The notes under the pieces: model-generated
The model's database searches: none
What the model saw: only the letters and a program-made list of their open reading frames with translations
Told to the model about the DNA's origin: nothing
Assembly (NCBI GenBank): GCA_022577435.1
Contig: JAKOON010000004.1
Span: forward strand, 2,496,001 to 2,560,000
Direction of reading: 5' to 3'
DNA: 64,000 nt
Origin: Embiotoca jacksoni
Lineage: Eukaryota > Chordata > Actinopteri > Embiotocidae
Program-made: the position numbers and the translations under genes
In this document: one piece after another, positions 1-13,623 of the stretch
Numbering within the stretch: position 1 is the stretch's first letter
Layout: each line of letters opens with the position of its first letter

Positions 1-1219
1 AAGACTAACACATGTATTACATTTTCCATTATGACCTGAATTTGGTTAAATGTGTCCATGCAACAGTAGACATTTAAATAAACGGATGATGCCTTGAAAA
101 GTGTTGATTTTTGGGGAGGAATCAGTCATTCTTTTATTTTACAAAAAAAAGATATCATCACTTTTATTTCAAAAATATTTTGGACAGAAGCTGATCTCCA
201 GTCGAAGAAGGACTCAGGTCTTGACTTCACTACTCATTCTGCCCTGCTGTGAATGATATAACTTGTATTGATATACTTATTTGACTTTTTCACATTGTTA
301 ATCCTGGCTCATTGATTCAGGTTTAACTACTTTGTAAACAGCGAGCTATCAAAGTGGTTCCCAAACTTGTGGTTGGCCCCTTACAGAAGGGCACCAAATA
401 AATCAAAGGGTTGTAAGAAAAATTCTTTTGCAAGTTTATTTGAAAAAAATTCTCTAACTTTTTATTTTGTTGTAAAACTTAGGATAGTTACAGCTATTTA
501 AATAAAACCTTGTGAAATGTTTAGAGGGGAAATCAGTGACTAACAATGTTTAGACTTCTGTGACAGCGGGCCCAACTAGACACTGTTCTTTTGTAACTTG
601 AGTCAGAATGGTTGGAAATCACTAATTTAATTTTTATCCATATATTTTATGAGCTTATCATACTTTTGTTCCAGGTGAAGCGCGCTGTTAAGATTTAAGG
701 TTGTGTAATTCATGTGGATGGAAGTTTACATGAGCTCCAATAGTCAGTGATGTTGCCTAGATTATTTTATCTTTAATCTAATAAAGTCAACAAGAGAATC
801 TTGCAATTCCCAAAGGGTGTCACTGATAAAACATCTAAAGTGTGATTGTCTGATTTCAGTCACAACACACTCCTGAAAAATTTTCACAATAAAAGCCTGA
901 TTTCTGTCTACTGAGACTACTATTACCAGCACAAATGGTAGCAGATCAATACGAGGCTTTGAGATGACATGGTAAATAAATCAATACTCCGTAATTGTCA
1001 TCTGACATTTATCATTTGCACTCTATTACTGATATTAAGTATTGCAGATAATCGCCACCTTAAACAGAAATGTTTAAAGGCTGCATATTAGGGATTGTTT
1101 AGGCAACAATCGGGGAATGAATTAAAAGTATTTAATATACAATAAGTATATGGTAAAGTTACACTTGCACCGCTGCGGGGTCGATAAGAGAGTTGATGAC
1201 ATGAGGGAGTTTGATGGAG
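1..1219. other. 5' flank of abcc4
   Basis: AT-rich DNA with no supportable gene. It holds a hAT-like repeat remnant (353-623). A small divergent pair of SOX-like cores, GATTGTT and AACAATC, lies 5 bp apart at 1093-1111. Confidence 0.5.
353..623. mobile_element. degraded hAT-like non-autonomous DNA transposon
   Basis: Imperfect terminal inverted repeats AGTGGTTCCCAAAC (353-366) and the reverse complement of GGTTGGAAATCACT (610-623) match at 11 of 14 positions. They resemble the CAGTGGTTCCCAACC ends of hAT-family elements. No coding capacity and no clean target duplication were seen. Confidence 0.45.
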
Positions 1220-1446
1220 ACTTGCGTCAGCCAATCCCGACGCGGTGGGCGGTGCTGCGCAGCCGAGCCGGCTGTCAGCCTCCTGTAGTAATCCTGTGCT
1301 GAATGTCGGTAGGTGTAATATTGACAGACATTCGACTTTACCGCAGCTGTTCTCTCAGTGTCTCCTCCTCTTCAGTGTTTATCGATATCCCTCTGCCACA
1401 CAGCCCGCAGAGAAAGTCTTCAGGTTGCTTTGACTGTTGGGGGGGC
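1220..1446 (+). promoter_or_regulatory. abcc4: abcc4 proximal promoter and 5' UTR
   Basis: A CCAAT box (AGCCAATC, 1229-1236) and a GC box (GGGCGG, 1247-1252) lie about 200 bp before the ATG in the only GC-rich patch of an AT-rich flank. No TATA box is visible. The transcription start cannot be placed from sequence. An ATG at 1303 is in frame with the chosen start and has no stop between them. Confidence 0.55.
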
Positions 1447-1520
1447 ATGGAACCTCTGCGGAAGGAGGGGAAGGATAATCCGTCGGCTTCAGCTAATCTT
1501 CTCTCCAAGATTTTCTTCTG
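1447..1520 (+). CDS. abcc4: abcc4 exon 1
   Basis: Residues 1-24 plus two bases. It starts MEPLRKEGKDN and ends LLSKIFF, matching the mammalian N-terminal motif before the first elbow helix. Start context has G at -3 and G at +4. The donor is GTAAGA. The split codon TG|T gives Cys25 where, from memory, the human protein has Trp. Confidence 0.93.
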
Positions 1521-4500
1521 GTAAGAAAAACCGGCCTCACACTGACAGCTTTGTGTGACATTAATTGAATGGAGAGCTCTCCTGTGTGACAGTTTGTGGA
1601 CGCTACTCGAGAGCAGCCTGTCCCTGGATGTGATAGCTGCAGAGCATCCGTCCGTGCATAAACATAAACCACCATGTTCTGACACGAAGGGGAGAGCTCA
1701 GGCTCTTTGGAAAAATAATAATAATACAAAAAGAGTGCAGTAAAGTAAAAGTAGCAGTACTCCAGAAGTAATATTAGTTTATATTTCAGTGAAACTAGTA
1801 TTAGAAACTAAATTAATCAAAGAAGTAAAAGTGAAACATCTTTCTAATAAATCCTTTCATTGAATTTTGTGGAACAAGTAGCTTTTAAGTGTATTCATTT
1901 AAAATCGAGCAATGTCATGTCATTTTCTGTCTCCTTTAGGATTTTAACGCTCTATGATCATCAATCTTCTAAACTAATTTTCATCGTTTATGTCAAGATA
2001 ATATTTTTCAGATTTGTTTATTTCTATTGAAATAACATTTCACAGTATTATCTCTGTGTACCTCTGACTTATACGGTAAAAAGTAACTCCTTTTAAATAA
2101 AGTGCCATTTCTGTAACTATTGTTTTCTACTGATTGTACTTTCGTTTACATTTTCTGTAGTTGGCTGAACCCCTTGTTCAAAGTCGGGTACAAGAAGAAG
2201 TTGGAAGAAGATGACATGTACAAAGTTCTCCCAGAGGACGCATCTGATCGACTTGGAGAGGAACTACAGTGGTGAGTGATGAGTGTCTTTTATTGATTTA
2301 GTTTAATTTTAGAATTATTTTATAAATTGCATTGAATTGAATAGATCTTTACAGTTATTATCCAAAAGGTCAAACTATACAAACCATTGAACTCTGGATT
2401 TGATAAAATTTCAACCTTTTAATATTAATCTGAGCAACATGAACCAGCAGCAGGGTCATAAACACGGGATCAGATTCACATTCACCACAGCTGTGGGCTT
2501 ATCTACCATCATTGTGTCCCTTCAAACTCCATCACAAATTGCACAACAGGTTGTTCTCTTATTCTTGTCTTGTTTGAACTGCTCCTATACTCAGTTAGTC
2601 TTTGTTGTTTATACTTGCGTTTTATAAGGCTATTTGTGAAACACTTTGCTATTCTAAAAATATACATGAAATATTATTTACATGTATAATGCGAATGCAA
2701 CCTTTCTGGCCATTCAGGGCCCTTTAGCTCTCCATAACTTGACTCTCCCATTTCCCTGCTGATGTTATCTTTTATTTCAGAGGTTTTCAAGAGGATGAGC
2801 AAAAAAAACACCTTCTGTCTGTTATTGGCATCTGCTTTAATGATAGCGATTTTGAAAATGGTCCATCTCACCTTTTTGATTTTATTTTGGTATACAAACT
2901 GAACAAACCAGCTACATTTGACGAGCCTGGCTCTGTCCAACTATTGCTCACAGCCTCAGTCTTTGCTGTGATTATAGTCTGGAAAACCTGTTTGAGCAAC
3001 GTATGCTACATGCTGGTCAACGCTGATTGATTAAAGGCTCCTCCAATAGTTTCAAAATAACTCGATGTCTACGCCGATTAGGATGCAACTACTGGAAACG
3101 ATCTCAAATAGAGCGTGGTCAGACCCACAATAACACATTTTAACATATTATAGTGACGCTCTTACTTGCCAAGCATGTGTTCTGGACGCATGACGAGCAG
3201 AGATGTCAACCAACAACAAGTGACTCCGATTTAGATCATAGAGGACATTCTTGGCATCCATGCCACATCAGGGTTTCTAGTCATTGCCAGTTTAACAGTA
3301 TATGGTTAGGGACTACTTCCCCCAAGGCAGAGTACCCTACACTACTATATACAACAGCCAGAGCTGTACAGTCATAATCAGCAGCAGTAGTATCGGAATC
3401 ACTCCCTTTTCCACCGTGAGAAGATCCAACAACAGACCCTCGAATGACCCCTCCACTGCTTGGCACCTTTCAGCCTGCTTATGGGGGAAGGGGGAGCTGC
3501 CCCCTTTCTACGAGTTTGGTGTCAATGTGGACAATGTTCTTGGAAGTGGGCCCACCTATATATAGACAGTACTTCTCAAACTCCCACATGCAGGCAGGCT
3601 CCTCCCCCACACTGGTCATACTGACTCTTGTAGGAGTTCCCCCTTTCAGGAGACCTTGGCTTTGCAGGCAAAGTGCGTTCAGTTTGCGTATTGAAAGGTG
3701 ATGTATATTACCAAGGAACTTGCCTTGCCTTTTGTTGCCACGAACTCATTTATATATACTGTATATAGTCCCTCTCCTGGCTTGTGATTTCCATGGACAG
3801 GATATAAAGTCACAGCTGAGGAATGAAGTGTTTCCGTTTGTGGCAATTTCTGTTTAGGAGCAGGTGATACTCTCATCTGGTTTGATGGCATCAGAATTGC
3901 TAATACCGAGTGGAGCCCAAAATAGAGCTTTCCCATTGTGCTACAGTCGTATAAATATCAGACTAACTCATTAGAATATTCTATTGTGTAGAAAATTCGA
4001 TGTGTGTGTTCCTTTGTTTGTGGAGCAAACCAAAGCATTTGATACCGTAGATCACACGTTAGTTAACATCCAGGAGAAACATTGGAGAAACATTCAGTAG
4101 ATTTTATTGTCTTCCTGAGAATCACCAGCATTACTGTGAGTATCATTTATTACTAAAAGCTTCCTAACTTGGTGAAACAGTGACTTTTTCTTTTTACATG
4201 CTTTTTGAAGGTACTGGAATAAAGAAGTTCAACAGGCAACAAAAGATCTGCGGCCGCCTAAACTTAGCAAAGCTCTTGTTCAGTGCTACTGGAAGTCCTA
4301 CCTATTCATTGGGATATACATCTTTATAGAGGTACAGTACAGTCACAGCAAAGCTACACATCTACAGTTTGCAATGTTGCATTATAAAGTACGTTTTGAT
4401 TTAATGCCGCTCTGCTTTGCGTTCCTTTTTCTATTAGGAAGTTATCAAAGTCGTTCAGCCCTTGCTTCTTGGGAAGTTGATTGAATACTTTGAGAGTCAC

Positions 4501-7500
4501 GACCCTGAGAACCAAGTCGCAGTCTACGAGGCTTACAGCTACGCCGCAGGCATCTCGCTGTCCACCGTCGGCCTGACTGTGCTTCATCACCTGTACTTCT
4601 ACCACGTCCAACGAGCAGGCATGAAGATTCGTGTGGCCATGTGCCACATGATCTATCGGAAGGTCCGTCGCTATGACACGCCTGTGTTTATAAAAGCACA
4701 GATGTTTGGATCTGTCACACAGCTGTAGTTTGTATGACCCTGTTGAGCGTGTTAATTTGGTTCCGTCAGGTTAACTTGATTTAATACCTTTGTTCTGCGA
4801 AGGCTCTTTCTCTAAACAGCTCAGCGATGGCCAAAACGACCACAGGACAGGTTGTGAACCTCTTATCCAATGATGTCAACAAATTTGATGAGGTAGGTGA
4901 AAGTAGCTATTTACACTCAATTTTCTAGTTTGAATTCTTCTTTGAGGATATTGTGTTTACTTTTTGTCGGAGCCATTTCAGAGAGGTATTGATTGAATGG
5001 TTATGATCATTCTAAAGGCTGTTGTGAGCGGTGGTGTTAAAATGAATGGCATTATTCTGACCATTGTTTCTATTATTTTGTCCACCACAGTTACATCAAA
5101 GAAAGTAAAAACAAAAACACAAAAGTCAAAACCATAGTGAAGGCAGGATTTATTACAGGGTTGTAACACTAATAAACTGGCACGATTTTTAAATGAATAT
5201 TTTACTTTTGACTTACGCACACATACAGACTTTATGATATTTTTCTTCATCACTTTTTACAGGTAACTTTGTACTTGCACTTTTTGTGGATTGGTCCTCT
5301 ACAAGCAGTTACTGTGATATTATTGTTGATGTATTCGATCGGCCCATCATGTCTTGCCGGGATGGCTGTCTTTTTCATTCTGATGCCAGTGCAGACCATG
5401 TTTGGACATTTGTTCTCAAGTCTCAGGTTTGTAATCTTTTGTCAGACTTATCAAGAGTAAATACATCTGTTTTCCGTATTAATGAAATGTTTTCTTCTTT
5501 TCCGTGGCCTTGCTGCTTTCATTGCTGCAATTTGTGTCTTCTGTTTTAGGGCTGAAACAGCGGTGTTGACGGATGACAGAATTCGCACAATGAATGAAGT
5601 TATTTCTGGGATCCGAGTTATAAAGATGTATGGGTGGGAGAAGCCTTTCGCTGCTCTGGTGGACGAGGTCAGGAGGTACAGTAGGTCTAGTTTTGTGCAG
5701 ATTCAGCAGTTCTTCTTCATGACTACTTGTTATAAACTCTGATGCCTTACTTTCTACAAAAACTAAGCTGAAAACAGTTCACAAATAGTTAATGGAGTTC
5801 AAATGAGGAGATTACAAAAATGAAAGGGATAAAACCGCATTTACTCACAACATGTTTTGTTTTGTGCAGGATGGAAATCTCCAAGATCATGAAAAGCTCA
5901 TATCTGCGTGCCCTGAACATGGCGTCTTTTTTCGTGGCCAGCAAGATCATCATCTTCATCACCGTCTGTGTTTACGTACTGACGGGAAACAAGCTGTCTG
6001 CTAGCAAAGTGTTTATGGCTGTTTCCCTCTACGGGGCTGTCAGACTCACCATCACGCTCTTTTTTCCGTTTGCCATAGAGAAGGTCTCCGAGTCTCTCAT
6101 CAGCATCCGAAGGATTAAAGTAAATACATCCAACACAGAGGCTTCATTTACAACCAGTGTGTGTTGATTATTTTTTTTTAGAAAAACTGAAACTTTAAAT
6201 TTACTATTCTTCAAAGACATTTCTGCTGCTGGATGAAGTTGCTCCTCACCATCTGGGACTTCCTGTGGCAGAGAAGAAGGACTGTATGGTGAAAATTCAG
6301 GACTTAATATGCCACTGGGATAAGGTGAGAAACATTGTGGGAAACGTGTCTCTCCCTGTAATCTTGCTGTCAATAAGCATCACATGCAGTCTTTATGTGC
6401 CTTGAGCATTAAAATTGAGGAGATCACAAATTTGTGGTGTTGAGTTCTGAATGCCATTGCTGGTCCTGCATATCCGGACTGAGCACCACTAATTGGTTGG
6501 TATGTTTTAGTCGGGTTAGAGGGTTAGGATTAGGTTGGATCCGTTGCTAAACACCTAAACAGCTTTTCCCTCTGCGTAGTTTAGGAATCTGTGGGCCAAG
6601 AATTGGCATTTACCCTCTCAAGTAAACCCAACATTAACTGACTAAGTCACTACATACTGATGTTCCAGCTCATTTACTTTTTTTTTTTTTTTTTTCTCCA
6701 GAATCTTGAAACTCCAACTTTACAGAACATGTCTTTCACAGTGAGACACGAGCAGCTCCTGGCTATTATTGGACCTGTTGGAGCGGGAAAGGTCAGAGCT
6801 GTTCTCTAGTCTCAGGTTCAGTCACACACATACATGTAAAGTAACTCAAAATACTGAAATTGAATTGTATCTACTGCCAATTTTATAGCAGCCAACCTGG
6901 CACTAAAGCTGTTGTAAGTTTGTTTAATTCATACGGAAACACAAACTACCATTTCCAGTTTGATACTGAGTTCCAGTAGTATTGATCTTCTCATTTAACA
7001 TACCGGAAAGTTATTTCAAAAAGTCAAAATTGTCATTTAAATCTTAATTTTTGTTCGTGCATGTCAGTCCTCGCTCCTCAGCGCCATACTGGGAGAGCTG
7101 AGTCATGAAAGTGGTGTGGTGAAAGTCAAAGGAGAGCTGACGTACACATCTCAGCAACCCTGGATTTTACCTGGTACAATTCGAAGCAACATCCTTTTTG
7201 GCAAGGCGCTCGACCCCAAGAAGTATGACAGAGTCCTGAGAGCCTGCGCCCTGAAGAGAGTGAGAATCACTTTGGATCATGTTCTCCATTATCACATGCC
7301 CTGCTGCATTGTGTAGTCGAGGCAAAGTTTGATCTCATCTGGCTCGTATTGAGTTCAGTGTAAATATGAATATCTGGTACATCATGTTACATTTGGACCC
7401 TGCTTAGGACATGGACCTGTTGCCAGGTGGTGACTTGGCGCTGGTCGGGGACCGAGGGGCCAACCTCAGTGGAGGACAGAAAGCAAGGGTCAGCTTGGCA

Positions 7501-8105
7501 AGGTGTGCTGGTAATAATACAGCAGTGCACCTTCCTCTTTGGCGCCAGTGACAGAGATAACCTCCACGTATGTGTATTTTTAGAGCAGTGTACCAGGATG
7601 CAGATATCTACCTCCTGGATGACCCGCTCAGTGCTGTGGACTCGGAGGTGGGCCGGCACCTCTTCGAAGAGTGAGTCCTGTTGCTATCGTCACATCATTG
7701 TGTGTGAAAATGTGTAATGACATTTCCATTACTCATTTGTTCTTCAATAATAACAAAAGGTTTTTCATTGTTGCATTTTGTCACCAGGTGCATTTGTGGA
7801 CTTTTAAGGAAGAAGCCTCGTATCCTGGTTACTCATCAGCTCCAGTATCTGAAGGCTGCAGATCAGATTGTTGTCTTAAAGGAGGTATGTGCATTCAAAT
7901 AGTTTTAATCAGGGACATGATTCTAATAAGGGATATAATTTTGCCACAATTAACAGCCTCAACATTTTGCCTCATGTCTAATTCCTTTGCATTCCTCAGC
8001 TCGGTACCTTTTAAGCAGTTCAAATGTGAAAAGAAGAACTAGAATCAAGCCTCCACCAATCACTCAAGTTGCAAATTGACATCCATTATGTGACATAAAG
8101 ATATG

Positions 8106-8139
<34 letters not shown>

Positions 8140-11100
8140 CATATATATATAAACACAAAATTAGTGTCACCAATCCAGAATCTGACATAAATGCAAAATA
8201 TGCTCACAATCTCTCCGTCAGTTATGGTGTTAAATAATGATCAAAAGAGGTTTTTTTTCTGCAATGGTATGCATTTTTATTTGTTACAGGACATGCCAAC
8301 TGTGTGAACTGTAAAATAAACAATAATGTCAAAAAGCCTTTCTGTTAAAAAAGGTTCCACCGAAATCATCCATCTGATCTAACGAGCACGTCGCCATTTT
8401 ATCTAGTGATATAAAATAGAACGATAAATAATATTAACCGAGGCTGTCACAATGATAACATTTTAACTGACCAATAATTTTCATACAAATAATTGCGATT
8501 AATGACTTAATTGTCTTTTCTATTCAATTTATGCTAATATAGTTTAGCCCTAGCTTAATAAGACACACACAGCTCATGAAGAAGAACAGACATTATTCAC
8601 TCATGGTAAATCCATAATATTAATGTCAATAGATGCTCAAGGAAATATGGTCTGTTGAATATTAGCACCTCGAGATGAACTCTAATTCTCTTCTCGTGCC
8701 ATTACCATTAAAATTGCAATCAGGAAAGTATGTAAGAACTGCGACAGGCCTGATATTGATTTTCAGATTTGATCTTTATAGCTTTGATTGAAACACTGGA
8801 CGTGGCATTATTTACCTCTTTGAACTGTTACTAGGCAATTTGTTTTTCACAGTACGTTTGTCCTCTCGCAAGGTGGTGTCAAACATTTCACAACATTCTT
8901 TGAAAAGCCTCCATTACAATATCACTTGTTGACTTAGAGGACACATTTGAGGAAATAGTGAGTCTGAGGATTTGTCTCTCCGTTACTTATATTGGTAAAA
9001 CAAACACATTTGCATAAACAATTTTGCTATTGGTAATATTTGCAAATGATGTCGCCCACGAATGCTGGAGTTTCTATGACTGAGCCAGTTCTCAGGGAGT
9101 TAACTGCATCTCTTCTCTGTCTTTGTCAGGGCCAGATGGTGGCCCGGGGAACCTACAGTGAGTTGCAGGGTTCTGGACTAGACTTCACTACCCTGCTCAA
9201 GGAGGATAAGGACCAGGAGGAGGAGAGGTCGGACACCAACGCTGTCCCCGTCCCCGTCCCCGGCACCCCACAGACACTCTCGGACAACTCCTCTATGTCT
9301 TCCCTTTCTTCCTCTCACTTCTCTTTGATTGACGGAGTAGAGCCGCTTGCAGGGGTAGGTATTTTCAAAATTTGACTATAATTGGTAAAAAAAAACAAAA
9401 AAAACAACAAAAAAAAGTTTTTAGCCATCTTAATGTAGAAAAATGTAATTGTGGGAAACTGCTTGTAGTGCATCCTTTCAGCCACTAGAGAGCAGAAGAT
9501 ACTCGCCTTTTCTGTGCTGTTTATTACAGCCGGGTTGGAAGTGATGCTGGATGGCTGGCATTGACACTAGTGTCTATCTGTAGGTAGTGCAACCAGCAGA
9601 GAAGGAAAGCCGCTTGGAAGGAAACGTCGGCCTTCATATGTATGTGAAATATTTCATGGCAGGCGCTAACTTCCTGGTCCTCCTGGTCCTCATTTTACTC
9701 AATGCCCTAGCACATGTGAGTTCATTTCTTTAATTGATTTGATGTGTATTTTCTATCAGTATTGTAAGACATAATTTATCTTAAATTAATTTGATATAAA
9801 ACTGAATGATCTAATAATTAAGAGTCAAATTTAGGTTAATGTGTTTATTCTTTGCTGTTTTATTGTTTAACTCAATGATTTTTTTTTTGTGTCATGTTTA
9901 GATCACATTTGTTCTGCAGGACTGGTGGCTTGCGTGCTGGTGAGATTTTGTCTTTTTACACACTTGTGCGAAACATAAATGCTTGCAAGAAATCTGAAAA
10001 TTACCATTTTTTTTTGGAGGCAAACTAATGTATTTTCTGCGACTGAAAATGGTTGATGATTTACTAGAAGATGACTGAAGCAAACAGGTTTTCTTGACAT
10101 TATCTGTCACTTGTTGAAACTAACCTTGTGCATGTGGGGGCATGTGTTTTGTATAGTGCCTACATGTTGCAGCTTTCTTTCTTCGTTGTGTTTATTTGTC
10201 CTTGTGGATTTTTGTTTCTTTTGTGACTGACTTGCAGGGCCTCTGAACAGAAGCACATCAGTGTGACAGAGCACCTCAATGGCAGCTTCCCTCGGCAGCT
10301 GGACCTTGACCTGTACCTAGGTGTTTACGCAGGTGAAGCTCACTATGCGCACATTGCTTTTTGTGTACTGTTGAGGCTCTGAATACGGCAGCCTTTCAAT
10401 GAACACATCCACAGTTCTTTGGCTGTGGCCCAAGGCCTTCAAGGCCCAGTGTATGTGTACATGGGCCTCAGCTGTACAGGGAGATAGCGGCGCCTTTCTT
10501 CTTCTCTGCTGTTGGATTGCTCTGATTGTCTCCTTGTGACTCCCAGACTCTTCACTCTTTCAGACTTTTGTATTCACAGTGATAAATCAGCATTTAAGGG
10601 GGGAAAAAAACAGTTGAAGGAAAAAATGAAGTGGAATATATTTGTTTTTGTATCATATATTATGCTTTAATATTGTCCCCTTCGATGCAAAGCTGATCTT
10701 AGAACACTCACTATTATTGCATTGTAGTGTACTAATGTTTTTTTTTTTTTTTTTTTTTTTTTTGTGTGCTTTTGTTAGGTTTAACAGCCACTTCAGTTGT
10801 GTTTGGCTTCCTCCGCAGCTTGATCTTCTTCAATGTCCTGGTGAGCTCAGCCCAAACCCTTCACAACAGCATGTTTAACGCCATCCTGCGGACCTCAATA
10901 CACTTTTTCGATATCAACCCAATTGGTAGGTGGCTCACCAGCGTGTCAGTCTCTCATTTAAATCTCGGAGAACTTGCATGTACAGCATGGTCAACGTTGT
11001 ATGTGAATGATGAGATGATAATGAAATGTTAACATCCACATGGACCTGCTGTAGAAGTTATTGTTGTAAGATCTCACCACTAGAGAGCAGACTGTTACTT

Positions 11101-13579
11101 ACTTTGCCATGTTTAGCTCCACTTACAAACATCCAAATGCTTCCCCCTAAACTCCATAGTTGGTCATGGCTATCAAGTCCCATATGATATATTAATTTAC
11201 ATTTATAAATTTTTTTGCTATTAAATCCATACATATTTTTTCTATTAAGAGATTTTATATATAAATATATCTAAATGCTCATTTAATGTGCATAAATAGT
11301 GTTGATATCTGATAAATAATAATTAGAGACTCCAATGTCTATAATATAGAAACTGTCATTTTTGAGTAAGATTGTTTAAAATTCGAGTGTGAATGAACTG
11401 GTATCATAAAAGTTCCTGTTGGGAAGTAAAATCGGTGCAAAGAAGATGTCACTTAAGTCAAAAAAAAATCTTTTTATATGATTGAATATTTAAGCATAAT
11501 TTATTCAAAGCGTGCAAAGAGAGTGCTATATTTTTCTATTGTGTGCCTGTTTAAGAGAAAGCAAACAATCAAATTGAATAACTACTGTTTGCAGGAGATC
11601 TCGGGCAGTTTTGTGTTTGGACTATAACGCTGTGTAAATACATACATATTTGTCTTGTGCGCTGTATCAGAAATTTTGATTATTTCATTAGCTTTGCAGA
11701 CTGTAGCTGCCGGGTCAATGGAGTGGGCAGATGCTCATGATTTTTAAAGTGAGAAAACACGCCAAACGCGTCTGACGTTACTCAGGCAGGGCTGCTGTTA
11801 TTTTTTTATTCTTTACACAAATTTTACAACACTTTTTTTTTTTTTAAATAGAGACCAATAAAACCGGGAGCATAATTAAAGATTTGTTACAATTTTTTCG
11901 TTAAAATTTTTGGTCTCCTTGATATTTTATCTGTATTAATTAAAGACCTCTTTTAATTAGGTAATGTCACTATAATCTGTCATTCATATCCAAAGTCAAC
12001 TGTCAAGTGGCCCACTTTGATAACTTTGAGCATTGTTCACCTGTCAGCCGATAATTACCCAGTTTAATCTCTTCATAGTGACATGCGTGTACAACACAAT
12101 CAGCTCGGGTGGGAATTCTCAACAAGAAGGGAACTTGTATCTGTATAATGAGTCATAATAAGCCGGTAACACAAGTCTAAATATGATTTGAGGGAGTTCA
12201 GGAGCTTGCGGTTTCTACTGGCATTAGAGGTGGGTGTAGCAACAAAGCTTTCCTTTGCAGAGCTGTGTTTGCGAGCAAACACCGCATGTCTTAATCTTTG
12301 ACTTGTTTTTCCTCCTGCCGTTGTGTTGTGCATTGGACTACCTTACAGCTTATCTGGGTGTGCCTTGCCTGGTAATCTATGCACAGGAGGAGAACAAACA
12401 CTTTGAATAATGTAATAATCTGTTTAATAGCGCAGCAAAGGAGAGGCTTAACAGACACTGCTATCTGATTGCTGTTGTGCTGCTATCAGTAACCATTGTG
12501 TGACCAGTCCAGTCATTACAACTTGGCCTCCAAGCTGGCAAATAACACTCTGCTTGACTGGATTTATGTCCCTGAGTCTGTTTCCTTTGTGCACTTAACA
12601 GTAGATTAAGCATGAATATAACCATTTTTATCTTTACAATATTAATAAGTCCCACTTATTTACATTGCTTTTTTTTTTCCTTCTTCTTCTTCTGCTTCTT
12701 CTGTATTTTTTTCAAACTCCTTCATTCCCCTGAGTAAAATCTTAATAGAAAAACATCAGGAAAAAGGCGTGCTGTTGTCAGCTCTGCCGGCTTCTTCTTT
12801 TTTTTTTTTTCTTTTTTTTTTTCTGTCTTAATGTTTTGCTTCTGTCTTAATTTTTTTTGTTTTCCTTCATACAATAACTGCCACTTCCATCACAGCTTCC
12901 ACATCCGCTGCTGTCTTGCCGTCACTGTGAGAAATGTGTAACTGTGTGCCCATGTGCTGTTAAGGATTTGACAGCTGTTTACACGTGTAAGTGATAGGTG
13001 CGCCGGGGCTGCTGAACAGGCCCACTGTTTGATAGCTGTCCTCAGAGTTAAAGGTTACCATTTCAAGCGTCACTGCACAAAGGTCTAATTTGTTATTCTG
13101 TGAATGTGGTTTGTAACAATAGAGCACATCTGTGGTGAATTATGAGTGATGGAGAAGGCATTGTAGACCTTCTGTACCTGCCTCTGAATGCCTCTACGCC
13201 ATTTGAATCCGTTATCTTTTGTGCTGTGTCGAGATTTCCAAGTTGGTTCTTTTTGGTGATTAAAACCTTCTTTCTTGAACAATTCTTGAACAATACTGTG
13301 CGGTAACTTTCAAGATAGCTCGATAAAATTGATAAAAACACAAGCAGCTGTTTCCTCTACTCTATGAATTCCTATAACTTTAAATATTCATGTTGCTCAA
13401 TTTTAGTAATATGTACAGTTCATCCAAATATGATCCAGTTAGAGCAGCGCAGACAGCGGTGGATGTGTTGAGCTGATGTTGATCCCTGTAATTTAGTGTC
13501 ATTGAGTGGGCTAATCCCCTCAGAGACTGCAGGCCAGGGCTTCAGCTCATCAGCACAGTCGAGGAGTGGAGTTTTAGTC

Positions 13580-13623
<44 letters not shown>

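Noticed and set aside
1338..1685. Antisense 115-aa frame over abcc4 exon 1
   Set aside because: A shadow of the sense exon in GC-richer promoter DNA, without protein similarity that I recognise.
3302..3565. Possible small gene in intron 2
   Set aside because: The 87-aa frame lacks a proper start context or motifs. Kept only as an unexplained block.
4438..4728. Reading exon 4 through to the stop at 4728
   Set aside because: The protein diverges from MRP4 right after YRK. Splicing at 4662 to 4803 restores the family sequence in phase.
7427..7717. 96-aa frame overlapping abcc4 exons 12-13
   Set aside because: It is the wrong frame for the LSGGQ and Walker B motifs; a shadow frame.
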